From NCBI RefSeq assembly GCF_014268755.2, contig NZ_CP077093.1, positions 4,638,001-4,702,000 of the forward strand: a DNA stretch of 64,000 bases, read 5' to 3'. The stretch comes from Pseudomonas vanderleydeniana. Lineage in GTDB: Bacteria; Pseudomonadota; Gammaproteobacteria; Pseudomonadales; Pseudomonadaceae. A program made the translations under genes and the position numbers. The notes under the pieces are model-generated. The model was given only the letters and a program-made list of their open reading frames with translations. It searched no databases and was not told where the DNA came from. The stretch's first letter is position 1; each line of letters begins with the position of its first letter. Positions 16,396 to 24,978 of the stretch are shown here, piece by piece.

Positions 16396-16950
16396 TCAAC
16401 CAGACGCCGCACATTCGATCAGACGGTTCACCCCCTCCAATAGAAAACGGCGCGACACCTCGTCGATCAGCCGCCCATCACGAACCTTGCTACCTACGTC
16501 ACCAATGACGATCTGCGGATACACCACTTGCCGTGCCTGCATGGCACAGAGCGTTTCATTGAGCTGCTGATGCGCCCGCACACCGCCGGTAAAGGCAGGA
16601 GATGCCGTAAACGTGAGAACTGCGCGCCCCCTGAGCACCGACTGTCCATGCGGCCGCGACAACCAATCCAAGGCGTTTTTCAACACACCCGACATACCAT
16701 GGTTGTACTCTGGAGAACCGATCAACACACCCTCGGCACGCGCCACGGCCTCGCGCAGCGCCAATACGGCCAACGGTGTGTGATCACCCTCGCAATCCTC
16801 GTTGTAAAGTGGGATCGAAGCGAGTTCATACAGTTCCAGTTGAACCCCTCCTGGCAAATGCTCAGCGACCGTACGCAACACCGCCGTGTGTGACGACTTC
16901 GAGCGCAGACTACCGGAGAGCCCCAACAGGGTCATCGGCCGGTTCATCAT
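16396..16950 (-). CDS. NADPH-dependent FMN reductase
   Basis: 184 residues of the NADPH-dependent FMN reductase (flavodoxin-like) family. GLSGSLRSKSSHT binds the FMN phosphate, and the GSPEYNHGMSGVLKNALDWL segment is the family signature. The start codon overlaps the end of the cupin gene (ATGA), so it is the last gene of the minus-strand operon DUF1185, alcohol dehydrogenase, cupin, reductase. It may supply reduced flavin or reduce a quinone intermediate. The hydroxylase at 22399 has its own NAD(P)H/FAD site and does not need it, so the partner is unclear. Confidence 0.88.
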   Translation of the reverse strand: MMNRPMTLLGLSGSLRSKSSHTAVLRTVAEHLPGGVQLELYELASIPLYNEDCEGDHTPLAVLALREAVARAEGVLIGSPEYNHGMSGVLKNALDWLSRPHGQSVLRGRAVLTFTASPAFTGGVRAHQQLNETLCAMQARQVVYPQIVIGDVGSKVRDGRLIDEVSRRFLLEGVNRLIECAASG

Positions 16951-17504
16951 GCAGGCCCCTGCGTCGTGTCGGCCCGCGGGGCGAGGCCCTGCATGAACAC
17001 AGCCGCCTTGGCCACACTGCCGGACTTGTTGCGCCAGGCATGGCGAGTACCGTTCTGTATGACCACATCCCCAGCGCTGACCCGGCGTTGCTGCCCCTCA
17101 TCCAACTCCAGCCACAGCTCCCCTTCAAGCATCACCACGTAGTCCACCGTTAGTGTGCGGTGCATCGCCGGGTCCTGCTGTTCGAAGCACTCGAGCAGGC
17201 CGGGCATGGCCGCGGACATCTGTGCAAACGCACGATCCGGATCCAACGGTGCTCCCATGACAGTGTCCGGGGGCAAACTGATCATGAGCATCGACGAGCC
17301 ACCCGGAAAGGGAATCAGCGAGCCGTTATCCAGGGTGCAATCACCGGTGCCCCCCAGAGACGCGGGGGTATCGTTGCGCCAGACCTGAGTGAGCCCATAA
17401 CCGGGCATATCGATAAAATCCGTGGCCCTGGGTGCTGGCTCGTCGCTCACGAAAACCGAGCGACCCAGTGCATCGTGGCCTGTAACGATTCTGCGTACGT
17501 GCAT
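16947..17504 (-). CDS. cupin-domain protein
   Basis: 185 residues from the ATG beginning MHVRRIVTGHDALG, with GAGG upstream. A single cupin barrel lies in the C-terminal half: TVDYVVMLEGELWLELDEG, then GDVVIQNGTRHAWRNKS. The histidine of the second motif is present, while the first motif is atypical. Related proteins are found in aromatic-compound operons, where they act as isomerases, metal dioxygenases or sensors. It is flanked by and overlaps operon partners, so a role in the same pathway is likely, but the reaction is unknown. Confidence 0.82.
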   Translation of the reverse strand: MHVRRIVTGHDALGRSVFVSDEPAPRATDFIDMPGYGLTQVWRNDTPASLGGTGDCTLDNGSLIPFPGGSSMLMISLPPDTVMGAPLDPDRAFAQMSAAMPGLLECFEQQDPAMHRTLTVDYVVMLEGELWLELDEGQQRRVSAGDVVIQNGTRHAWRNKSGSVAKAAVFMQGLAPRADTTQGPA

Positions 17505-17560
17505 CGTCTTTCCTCTTGGCATACGGCGACCATCCGGGGGCCAATGCCCCCGCTGGCCAG

Positions 17561-18676
17561 TCAGGGGCGAATGACAAAATTACCGAAACCACCTTTGCGG
17601 TTCTCAATGCCGCTGATTGCTTCGTTCACCTGTTCCAGCGCGAACACACTGTGTTCGAAGAACGAAAGATCCAATACACCGGACTCCACCATATCTGCCA
17701 TGGACTGGCCCTGGGCAGTGGTGAACCAGGCCGATCCGCTGATCTGGATATCGTTGTCCATGATCCAGTGCAGGTCGATCGGCACCTCACCGGCAATAGC
17801 ACCGATGTTGACCAGGTGGCCGCCACGACGCACCGACTTCAACGCCTGCACCAGGCTCTCATGGGGAGCCCCCGGGCCGAGGGCATCGATGGCCACGTCG
17901 ACCCCCTCTCCCCCGTTAATGGCATGCACCCACTGCTGGGTAGGCACACTGCCCAGGGTATGGATTTCAATGCGCCCCGGCGCGGCCAGATCCTTGACCT
18001 TCTGGAACAGTTCCTGATTGCGGGCCGTGCCAAGAATCTTGCGCGCCCCCATCGCCAGCGCCAGCGCGACAGCGCCCAGCCCCAACGTACCGCTGATCCC
18101 ATTGATCAGCACGGTGGAACCCGGGCCGACATTCGCCCGAAGCAACGCCTTGTAGGCCGTGCCCAGGTACCCCAGGCGCGCGGCAGTATCGAACTCAAGG
18201 TTATCAGGCAATTTCACCAGGCTGTATTGAGGTGCCGGTATGTACTCGCACAGCCCCCCGTAAGGGTAATCCTCAAACATGCGTGGGCTTTTCGGGGTGA
18301 AGCCGAAATATCCATTAAACGTGTAGGCGCTGCAGGCAATGGTGTTGCCAGCACGGCAGGCACGGCACGAGCCACAATGTCGTCCAGGGTTCACATAGAC
18401 CCGATCTCCCACCTTGAAGTCATAAACCTGCTCCCCTACCGCCTCGACCACTCCCGCCGGGTCAAGACCAAACACGGCCGGCAGCTTGGGCAGTGGGTTC
18501 TGCGGAAACCAGTTGACCCAGTTGGTCAGGATGTTGTGCAGGTTGGGCACGATGCCACAAGCCTTGACCTTGACCAGGACCTCGGTGGGACGAATCCGGG
18601 GGACCGGTAATTGTTCAATGACCATGGGTTTACCCCCTTCATACAGGCGGGCGGCACGCATCGTTTTTGCAGTCAT
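17561..18676 (-). CDS. zinc-type medium-chain alcohol dehydrogenase, altered catalytic zinc site
   Basis: 371 residues from the ATG at 18676 (GGAG upstream). The MDR fold is plain: the four-cysteine structural-zinc lobe (GRHCGSCRACRAGNTIAC) and the Rossmann segment ISGTLGLGAVALALAMGA. The usual catalytic-zinc motif G-H-E-x2-G is replaced by GLDPAG (Leu-Asp for His-Glu), and the normal CGICGTD is CGIVPNL. This suggests that the catalytic zinc is absent and that it works more like a zinc-free MDR reductase. It is in operon order after the DUF1185 gene. It probably interconverts an alcohol and an aldehyde or ketone of the pathway; the substrate is unknown. Confidence 0.85.
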   Translation of the reverse strand: MTAKTMRAARLYEGGKPMVIEQLPVPRIRPTEVLVKVKACGIVPNLHNILTNWVNWFPQNPLPKLPAVFGLDPAGVVEAVGEQVYDFKVGDRVYVNPGRHCGSCRACRAGNTIACSAYTFNGYFGFTPKSPRMFEDYPYGGLCEYIPAPQYSLVKLPDNLEFDTAARLGYLGTAYKALLRANVGPGSTVLINGISGTLGLGAVALALAMGARKILGTARNQELFQKVKDLAAPGRIEIHTLGSVPTQQWVHAINGGEGVDVAIDALGPGAPHESLVQALKSVRRGGHLVNIGAIAGEVPIDLHWIMDNDIQISGSAWFTTAQGQSMADMVESGVLDLSFFEHSVFALEQVNEAISGIENRKGGFGNFVIRP

Positions 18677-18733
18677 GATGTTCTCCAACACATATTGTTT
18701 TTGTAGTGGTATTGAACGGTGGAACCTACAGCC

Positions 18734-19315
18734 TTATCGCAGGCCGTCTTCGCCCTTGACCTGCGCGGCGCTCAAGCCGCCAATCCGTGCATGAATGCGT
18801 CCACCTGTGGCCATGGCCAGACCAAAGGCGATCTCATTGCGCCGAGGTCCATCCCAGACCGTCATTTCGGCTACACCGAAATGGCTGCGCACGTAAGCGG
18901 CCTGAGTATGTCCCAAGGGAATCATCAACCGCGAACCAAGCCCGGCGATACTCTTGGCTGAGGGGACGATCGCTTTGGGTTGGCCCAACGCTTCACGCAT
19001 GGCCCAGCCACCGGCTTCATGCCACAACGCGCCATGCTCGAGCTCACCCTCTTCTCCCACGATCGCTCCCTTGCCGTAAGCCTGAACACGCTCGGCGCCA
19101 CCCAAAACCTCGATCAGGCGCTGCGACAACTCAGAGCCCAGGGCACGCAATTGCGCCATGAACGGCAGCAGATCATCGACATAGCGACCTGCATAAGGGT
19201 TCTCCACCACCGCCAGGGCCACCGCGACCAGCAAAGGCTGCGCAACCGACGCCCCACCCTCGTGATGCACCTCTTCCACATCCAGTTTGATTTTGCGGAT
19301 CTTCACCAACGACAT
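18734..19315 (-). CDS. amino acid synthesis family protein (DUF1185)
   Basis: 193 residues from the ATG beginning MSLVKIRKIKLDVEEVHHEG, which gives the normal family start. Segments recognised from DUF1185 are VALAVVENPYAGRYVDDL, YGKGAIVGEEGELEHGALWH and ARIGGLSAAQ. The family has structures but no firmly established reaction; its members occur in catabolic operons. It is the first gene of the minus-strand operon, divergent from the FAH gene at 19433. The 117-base gap holds GntR-type half-sites, so both operons are probably co-regulated. Confidence 0.82.
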   Translation of the reverse strand: MSLVKIRKIKLDVEEVHHEGGASVAQPLLVAVALAVVENPYAGRYVDDLLPFMAQLRALGSELSQRLIEVLGGAERVQAYGKGAIVGEEGELEHGALWHEAGGWAMREALGQPKAIVPSAKSIAGLGSRLMIPLGHTQAAYVRSHFGVAEMTVWDGPRRNEIAFGLAMATGGRIHARIGGLSAAQVKGEDGLR

Positions 19316-19370
19316 GCTCGATCTCCGTCTGAAGCCGGCTCGAAAGAAGTTTTTGAGCGGGCTTCCACAG

Positions 19371-19420
19371 TATGCATTTTTTGATGTATGGTGCAAGAAA
19401 TTATGTTTTATGCACAAAAA
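19371..19420. promoter_or_regulatory. GntR-type operator region between divergent catabolic operons
   Basis: TTTTATGCACAAAAA at 19407-19420 matches, with one change, the palindrome TTTTGTGCACAAA at 24877-24892 beside the GntR gene. TATGCATTTT (19371) and TGGTGCAAGAAA (19388) look like further half-sites. The region lies between the starts at 19315 and 19433. Confidence 0.6.
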
Positions 19421-19432
19421 GAGGTGTCACCA

Positions 19433-20284
19433 ATGAAACTGATTTCTTATCGACACAACCAGCAGGCGCACTTTGGTGCCGTGGTGGGCGAGCACGTCGT
19501 AGAGCTCACTGCCCGGTTCCGAGGAATCCATGACCTGGCAACGCTCCTGGCCGATGACCACCTGCTCGAACAGGCCCGCGCCCACGTTATCAGCGCCACG
19601 GCAGACTATCCCTTGAGCAGTGTCCAGCTCGAACCGGTGATTCCCGCACCGGGCAAGATCATCTGCGTCGGGATCAACTATGTGGCCCATGCCGAAGAAG
19701 CTGGACGCAAGGTCGGACAGCATCCGGTGATCTTTCAGCGGTTTGCCGAAACCCTGCTCGCCCATGGTGAACCGCTGCTGCGCCCACGCGTTTCCGAGGA
19801 GTTCGACTTCGAGGCGGAACTGGCCGTGGTCATCGGCAAGGGCGGCGCGCACATTGATCCGGCCGATGCCATGGAGCATGTCGCCGGCTACACCTGCTTC
19901 AACGACGCCAGCGTGCGGGACTGGCAGTTCCACACCCATCAATACGGAATGGGCAAGACCTTCCGCAGCACCGGAGCGCTGGGACCCTGGCTGGTGACTG
20001 CCGATGAGATCGCGGACTATCGCCAACTTCAGGTTCGCGGCATTCTCAACGGTGAGCAGATGCAGGAAGGCACGCTGGCCGAGTTGGCGTTCGACATCCC
20101 CACCCTGATCGCCTACGTCTCCAAGGCACTGACCTGGAATCCTGGCGATATCCTCGCCACCGGCACCCCCAGTGGCATCGGCTTCAAACGCACGCCGCCG
20201 GTGTTCTTACGACCAGGTGATGTGTTCGAAGTGGTTATCTCGCAAATCGGCACCCTGTCCAATCCGGTGCAAGACGAAGCCTGA
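19433..20284 (+). CDS. fumarylacetoacetate hydrolase (FAH) family protein
   Basis: 283 residues from the ATG after GAGGTG. FAH-family elements are present: IICVGINYVAHAEEAG with the catalytic histidine region, the metal ligands in EEFDFEAELAVVIGKGG, the DWQFHTHQYGMGKTFRSTG loop, and GDILATGTPSGIGF. The family covers C-C hydrolases, hydratases, isomerases and decarboxylases of ring-cleavage pathways. As first gene of an operon with a VOC protein, aldehyde dehydrogenase and flavin hydroxylase, it probably handles the ring-cleavage product. The metal site looks intact. Confidence 0.9.
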   Translation: MKLISYRHNQQAHFGAVVGEHVVELTARFRGIHDLATLLADDHLLEQARAHVISATADYPLSSVQLEPVIPAPGKIICVGINYVAHAEEAGRKVGQHPVIFQRFAETLLAHGEPLLRPRVSEEFDFEAELAVVIGKGGAHIDPADAMEHVAGYTCFNDASVRDWQFHTHQYGMGKTFRSTGALGPWLVTADEIADYRQLQVRGILNGEQMQEGTLAELAFDIPTLIAYVSKALTWNPGDILATGTPSGIGFKRTPPVFLRPGDVFEVVISQIGTLSNPVQDEA

Positions 20285-20325
20285 AGCACCTTCGCGCCAA
20301 CAATTACAAGAAGAGGGCAATTGCC

Positions 20326-20883
20326 ATGAACACCTTACCGCGCATCAACTTCACCCACACCGGAACCTTCTGTGCAGACCTGGACAACATGGTCGAGTTC
20401 TACTGCAGCAAACTGGGCTTCATTGTCAGCGACAAGGGGGTCGCGTCCACGGGCCACCGCCTGTTCTTCATGACCCAGAACCCCGAAGTGCATCATCAGT
20501 TGGTGCTCTTCGACGGCAAGCCGGTTGATTTGCCGTTCAACCCGATCAACCAGTTGTCATTCCTACTCGATTCCATCGAAGACCTGCAGCGCTACTACCA
20601 ATTCGCCAAAGCCAACGGCATCGGGCCGATCGACCAGGTGGACCACGGTAATGCCTGGTCCCTGTACTTCAGGGACCCGGAAGGCAACCCGATCGAAATG
20701 TATGTCGACTCCCCCTGGTACACCAGCCAACCCTGCCGCGAACCTCTGGATCTGGAGCAGAGTGCCGAGCAAATCAAGGCACAGACGCTGGCCCTGTGTC
20801 AGCGCCGTCCTGGTTTTCTCACCCGCGAACAGTGGATGGCCTCGATTGCTCAGCGCATCGCCGAGCAGCGGGCACGCTGGTAG
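20326..20883 (+). CDS. VOC-family (type I extradiol dioxygenase-like) protein
   Basis: 185 residues. Two beta-alpha-beta-beta-beta modules are visible. Putative metal ligands are His in FTHTGTF, His in EVHHQLVLF and Glu in NPIEMYVD, the 2-His-1-carboxylate pattern of extradiol dioxygenases and glyoxalases. It is shorter than the classical two-domain catechol 2,3-dioxygenases. It sits next to an MhpA-like hydroxylase and a FAH protein and is the only ring-cleavage candidate in the window. Ring cleavage is therefore plausible inference; glyoxalase or isomerase activity is the alternative. Confidence 0.85.
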   Translation: MNTLPRINFTHTGTFCADLDNMVEFYCSKLGFIVSDKGVASTGHRLFFMTQNPEVHHQLVLFDGKPVDLPFNPINQLSFLLDSIEDLQRYYQFAKANGIGPIDQVDHGNAWSLYFRDPEGNPIEMYVDSPWYTSQPCREPLDLEQSAEQIKAQTLALCQRRPGFLTREQWMASIAQRIAEQRARW

Positions 20884-20939
20884 CTATCCGATGCGGCCTG
20901 CCGCGGCAGGTCGCTTACTCATGCGTCAAGAGTCACGCC

Positions 20940-22370
20940 ATGCACAAGAATCTGATTGCAGGACAGTGGTACGCAGGCTGCGGGGTACGCGAGAACATCA
21001 ACCCCTCGGACATCCATGACACCGTGGGCCTGTACGCGCAAGCGAGCCGTGACGATACACTCATGGCCATTTGCGCCGCTCAACGGGCTCAGCCGCAGTG
21101 GGCGGCTCGCACCCCGCAGCAACGCGCCGATGCCCTGGACTTCATCGGCAACCAGTTGCTGTTACAGCGCGAGAGCCTGGGCCATCTGCTGGCCCGGGAA
21201 GAAGGCAAGGTGCTGGCCGAAGGGATCGGTGAGGTGACCCGCGCCGGGCAGATCTTCAAGTTTTTCGCCGCAGAAGCCTTGCGCATTCGCGGCGAACATT
21301 TGGCATCGCTGCGCCCTGGGATCGAAGTGGACATCCGCCGTCATCCGGTTGGGGTGGTCGGCATCATCACGCCGTGGAACTTTCCGATCGCGATCCCTGC
21401 ATGGAAGATTGCCCCGGCCCTGGCCTATGGCAACAGTGTGGTGTTCAAACCCGCCGACCTGGTCCCCGGCAGCGCTTGGGCGCTGGCCGATATCATCAAC
21501 CGGGCCGGCCTGCCCGACGGCACCTTCAACCTGTTAATGGGACGCGGCAGCGTGGTCGGCCAGACAATGGCGGAAGCTGCACAGGTCAATGCCATCAGTT
21601 TTACGGGCTCCGTGGAGACCGGTCGGGTGCTGATGCAAACCGCTGGAGCACGCTTTGCGAAGCTTCAACTGGAGATGGGAGGCAAAAACCCACTGATCAT
21701 CATGGCCGATGCCAACCTCGACCAGGCGGTAGAGTGTGCGGTACAGGGCGCCTACTACTCCACAGGCCAGCGCTGCACGGCGTCTTCACGCCTGATCGTC
21801 GACAAGGCCATCTACCCCACGTTCACTGCAGCCCTGATCGAACGCCTGAAACACCTCAGGGTTGGCCATGCCTTGCACGCAGACAGCCAGATAGGACCGG
21901 TGGCCGACGCAGCGCAACTGGAGCAGAACCTCGACTACATAGCGATCGGTCGCCATGAAGGGGCGCGCCTGGCTCATGGCGGCGAGCGACTCGAACGCGA
22001 GACGACCGGTCACTTCATGAGCCCTGCCCTGTTCGTCGACGCCAGCGCCGAGATGCGCATCGCCCGTGAAGAAATCTTCGGACCGGTGGCCTGCGCCATC
22101 CCCGCCGACCATTACGAGCACGCACTGGCGTTGGCCAATGACAGCCCTTTCGGCCTGTCGGCCGGCATCTGCACCACCTCGCTCAAACACGCCACGCATT
22201 TCAAGCAGCACATGCAGAGCGGCATGGTCATGGTCAACACCCCAACGGCCGGCGTTGACTACCACGTGCCCTTCGGCGGCTGCAAAGGTTCCAGTCATGG
22301 GTCCCGCGAACAAGGTAGCTACGCCGCCGAATTCTTCACCACGGTCAAGACGGCCTATACCCAGGCCTGA
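20940..22370 (+). CDS. NAD(P)-dependent aldehyde dehydrogenase
   Basis: 476 residues from the ATG beginning MHKNLIAGQWYAG. All core motifs are visible: TPWNFPIAIPAWKIAPAL, the cofactor lysine in FKPADL, the catalytic Glu in LQLEMGGKNP, the catalytic Cys in GQRCTASSRL, and REEIFGPV. The overall pattern resembles semialdehyde dehydrogenases such as those for 2-oxoglutarate semialdehyde. It is embedded between the VOC and hydroxylase genes with short gaps. It most likely oxidises an aldehyde released after ring cleavage or side-chain cleavage. Substrate not determinable from sequence. Confidence 0.92.
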   Translation: MHKNLIAGQWYAGCGVRENINPSDIHDTVGLYAQASRDDTLMAICAAQRAQPQWAARTPQQRADALDFIGNQLLLQRESLGHLLAREEGKVLAEGIGEVTRAGQIFKFFAAEALRIRGEHLASLRPGIEVDIRRHPVGVVGIITPWNFPIAIPAWKIAPALAYGNSVVFKPADLVPGSAWALADIINRAGLPDGTFNLLMGRGSVVGQTMAEAAQVNAISFTGSVETGRVLMQTAGARFAKLQLEMGGKNPLIIMADANLDQAVECAVQGAYYSTGQRCTASSRLIVDKAIYPTFTAALIERLKHLRVGHALHADSQIGPVADAAQLEQNLDYIAIGRHEGARLAHGGERLERETTGHFMSPALFVDASAEMRIAREEIFGPVACAIPADHYEHALALANDSPFGLSAGICTTSLKHATHFKQHMQSGMVMVNTPTAGVDYHVPFGGCKGSSHGSREQGSYAAEFFTTVKTAYTQA

Positions 22371-22398
22371 AACGCACAACAATAAAAGGTGAAACACA

Positions 22399-23964
22399 AT
22401 GATTTACGACTTGATCATCGTCGGCATGGGCCCGGTGGGCGCTACAGCCGCCAACCTGGCGGGCCTGTGGGGCCTGAACGCCCTGGCCCTGGACAAGGCC
22501 GAAGGCATCTATGAGAACCCACGAGCGATGGGCCTGGATCACGAAGTCATGCGCGCCTTCGACAATATCGGCCTGGCCGAAAGGATAGCCAGCCATGTCA
22601 TGCCCTACCGGGCCTCGCACTACGTGAGCGGCGGCGCACGCTTGATCAAGCGCATTGATGCCGCGAAACCGCCCTATCTGTTGGGCTGGTCGCCCAACTA
22701 CGTGTTCTCGCAGCCCCCCGTGGAGCGGGCGTTGCGCGAGCGAATCAACGAGTTCCAAAGCGTCAGGGTGCAGTTGGGCTGCGAGGTGCTGGACATCGAG
22801 CAGAAGGGGCCGCTCAGCCAGGTTCATGTTCGCAACCGGGACGGCCATGAGGCGCTTTACAGCAGCCATTACGTACTGGCCTGTGATGGAGGCACCAGCC
22901 CCATCCGCATGCGCCTGCAATTGCCCATGGACGATCTGGCCTTCGACGAGCCCTGGCTGGTCGTCGATGTGACACTCAAAGAGGGCGCCGGCGCCGATTT
23001 GCCGCAAACCAATGTCCAGTATTGCGAAGTTGAGCGCCCCTGCACCTTCGTGGTCGGGCCAGGACGTCATCGCCGCTGGGAGTTCATGATCAACCCCGGC
23101 GAGTCGCCCTCCGATATCGCCAACCCCGAGTCGATCCGCACACTGATTTCGCGATGGTTGCCACCGGACGCCTACGACATCTGGCGCGCCTCCAGCTACC
23201 GCTTCCATGCGCTGATCCTGCAGCAATGGCGACACGAACAAACGTTCTTCCTGGGTGATGCGGCACACATGACCCCTCCCTTCCTCGCTCAGGGCATGTG
23301 CCAGGGCATTCGCGACGCCATGAATCTCATCTGGAAACTGGCCCTGGTTAGACGTGGGCTGGCACAACCGTCTCTACTCGACAGCTACCAGAACGAACGG
23401 GCACCACATGTCCGCTGCACAACGGAGGTGGCCAAGACGTTCGGCCAGACCATCTGCGAGCGAGATGCGCAACGAGCCGCCGAGCGCGACGAACGCCTGG
23501 TGGAGCAGCTTCAGGCCCGTCCAGACGGCACCATGACCCGGCAATCGTTGATTCCCGGCCTGACCAGCGGCTTTATCGACACCTCGGCAGGCGCCGGTGA
23601 ACTCTTCCCGCAACCGCTGGTGCGCAACCACGGCGGTGAAACCGACCTGCTGGATCGTTTCACAGGCCAGTCGCTGCGTCTGGTGCTGTCTGACAAAATC
23701 GCTGATCCGGGACTGGCGCCATTACTGCAGCGGCTGTGTGCCCACCTACCGCTGCATGTGATTCAACTGGTCGAGATGCAGCCTTCAGCACAAGCCGTTG
23801 CAGAACAGTATCAGGAACAGGGCGATGTATTAGGCGCCTGGATGCGCGAGCGCGATTGTCAGGTGGTGCTGGTGCGTCCCGACCATTACGTCTATGGCAC
23901 AGCGCAAGACGGCGAGCAAGCCTTGGCCCTGGTGCAACGACTACTCGCCGCCCTGGCTACCTGA
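22399..23964 (+). CDS. FAD-dependent aromatic hydroxylase, MhpA/PheA-type
   Basis: 521 residues. The FAD/NAD(P)H fold of class A flavoprotein monooxygenases is complete: IIVGMGPVGATAANLAG at the N-terminus, VLACDGGTSPIRM (the DG motif) and FFLGDAAHMTPPFLAQGM. A thioredoxin-like C-terminal region follows, as in 3-(3-hydroxyphenyl)propionate hydroxylase. These enzymes add a hydroxyl group to a phenolic ring using NAD(P)H and oxygen. It ends the plus-strand operon and is followed by a strong terminator. It is the defining enzyme for calling this an aromatic catabolic cluster; the actual aromatic substrate is unknown. Confidence 0.9.
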   Translation: MIYDLIIVGMGPVGATAANLAGLWGLNALALDKAEGIYENPRAMGLDHEVMRAFDNIGLAERIASHVMPYRASHYVSGGARLIKRIDAAKPPYLLGWSPNYVFSQPPVERALRERINEFQSVRVQLGCEVLDIEQKGPLSQVHVRNRDGHEALYSSHYVLACDGGTSPIRMRLQLPMDDLAFDEPWLVVDVTLKEGAGADLPQTNVQYCEVERPCTFVVGPGRHRRWEFMINPGESPSDIANPESIRTLISRWLPPDAYDIWRASSYRFHALILQQWRHEQTFFLGDAAHMTPPFLAQGMCQGIRDAMNLIWKLALVRRGLAQPSLLDSYQNERAPHVRCTTEVAKTFGQTICERDAQRAAERDERLVEQLQARPDGTMTRQSLIPGLTSGFIDTSAGAGELFPQPLVRNHGGETDLLDRFTGQSLRLVLSDKIADPGLAPLLQRLCAHLPLHVIQLVEMQPSAQAVAEQYQEQGDVLGAWMRERDCQVVLVRPDHYVYGTAQDGEQALALVQRLLAALAT

Positions 23965-23970
23965 AATGAA

Positions 23971-24006
23971 AGGGGCCCATGCAGCCACGACCTGCATGGG
24001 CCCCTT
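23971..24006. terminator. bidirectional terminator between hydroxylase and GntR genes
   Basis: AGGGGCCCATGCAG, a seven-base loop, then CTGCATGGGCCCCTT form a perfect 14-pair stem between two convergent genes. It is placed to terminate both. Confidence 0.85.
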
Positions 24007-24023
24007 GGGTACGCGATGATCGA

Positions 24024-24710
24024 TTACTGCAACGTGGAGTGCTGGCCCAACAGAGCGTCGGTGACCCGGCTGAGGGTTTCGCCAATATGCCGCCCAAGCA
24101 GGTCAAGTGCCTTCGCACTGTCGCGGGCCAAAACCGTCTCCATCAGTTGCTTGTGCTCGTCGTTCTTATGCCGCTCGACCTTGCGGCGCAAGGCCGAAAA
24201 ACGCCGGTAACGCTCTGCTCGATCAAACAACGAGTCGATCGTGCGCAACAGCAACGTGGAGCGGCAAGCGGAGAACAGGGCAAAGTGGAACGCCTTGTGC
24301 CGCTGCGACCAGTCGTCATTGAGCGCGACGGGCAGACTACCCAGCTTCTTTTCGACCAGGCATAGCCGGTGGTAGGCACCCAATACATCCGCTTCCCAGG
24401 CATCGTCACCGTGTGTAATCGCATCGGCCAACGCCTCACGCTCCAGCAAGGTGCGCAGATGGGTGATCTCCTCAAAATCTTTGACCGACAGCCCCGCGAC
24501 ACGAAATCCCTTGTTCTCGTTGGCGTCGACAATGCCCTCTTGGGCCAGCCGGTTGAGCGCCTCGCGAATCGGCGAACTGCTCAGCCCGTAGGCCTTGGAC
24601 AACTCCGCCACCTTGAGTTTTTCGCCTGGGGCCAGCTCGCAGCAGATGATCGATTTCTTCATCTGCTGGAGCGCGATTTCGATCAGTGAGCCGCTTTGAT
24701 TGCTGAGCAT
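24024..24710 (-). CDS. GntR-family regulator (FadR/FCD subfamily)
   Basis: 228 residues. The N-terminal winged helix (ELSKAYGLSSSPIREALNRL) is the GntR signature, and the C-terminal all-helical FCD domain contains the metal-site pattern (HKAFHFALFSAC ... RHIGE). Such regulators usually repress catabolic operons and release on binding an acid intermediate. It lies at the centre of the cluster. Palindromes of the TTGTGCACAA type stand in its own divergent promoter region (24744-24892) and between the operons at 19371-19420. Control of both divergent operons and of the HbpS/DUF1302/RND genes is a strong inference. Confidence 0.9.
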   Translation of the reverse strand: MLSNQSGSLIEIALQQMKKSIICCELAPGEKLKVAELSKAYGLSSSPIREALNRLAQEGIVDANENKGFRVAGLSVKDFEEITHLRTLLEREALADAITHGDDAWEADVLGAYHRLCLVEKKLGSLPVALNDDWSQRHKAFHFALFSACRSTLLLRTIDSLFDRAERYRRFSALRRKVERHKNDEHKQLMETVLARDSAKALDLLGRHIGETLSRVTDALLGQHSTLQ

Positions 24711-24743
24711 GTGTCTCGTCCGATGGATGTTGCACTGATTGCC

Positions 24744-24775
24744 ATTTTATGCGCAAAAACACCTTTGTGCAATTT
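24744..24775. promoter_or_regulatory. two GntR half-palindromes in front of the gntR gene
   Basis: ATTTTATGCGCAAAAAC (24744-24760) and TTTGTGCAATTT (24764-24775) lie 35-65 bases upstream of the gntR start. Both are close to the TTGTGCACAA core, suggesting autoregulation. Confidence 0.55.
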
Positions 24776-24851
24776 ATGAGCACCACCAGTCGTCAGCAAG
24801 TATCCGTAAACAAAGCCCGAAGGTCCCACCGACTGAGGCGTGCTGTTTTTC

Positions 24852-24892
24852 TTGACATTGAAAATGGACAGATTTATTTTTTGTGCACAAAT
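24852..24892 (+). promoter_or_regulatory. promoter with overlapping GntR operator for the 24979 operon
   Basis: TTGACA (24852-24857), 17 bases, TATTTT (24875-24880), then the perfect palindrome TTGTGCACAA at 24881-24890, exactly where the transcription start would lie. A repressor bound there would block initiation. A further half-site ACGCACAAAA follows at 24921. Confidence 0.65.
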
Positions 24893-24978
24893 TCATTTTT
24901 AAGGCAGATTAAAATGAATCACGCACAAAAATATCAACCTGCTCATGATCGTCTCGTCAGTGTCGGAGAGTAACGGCC

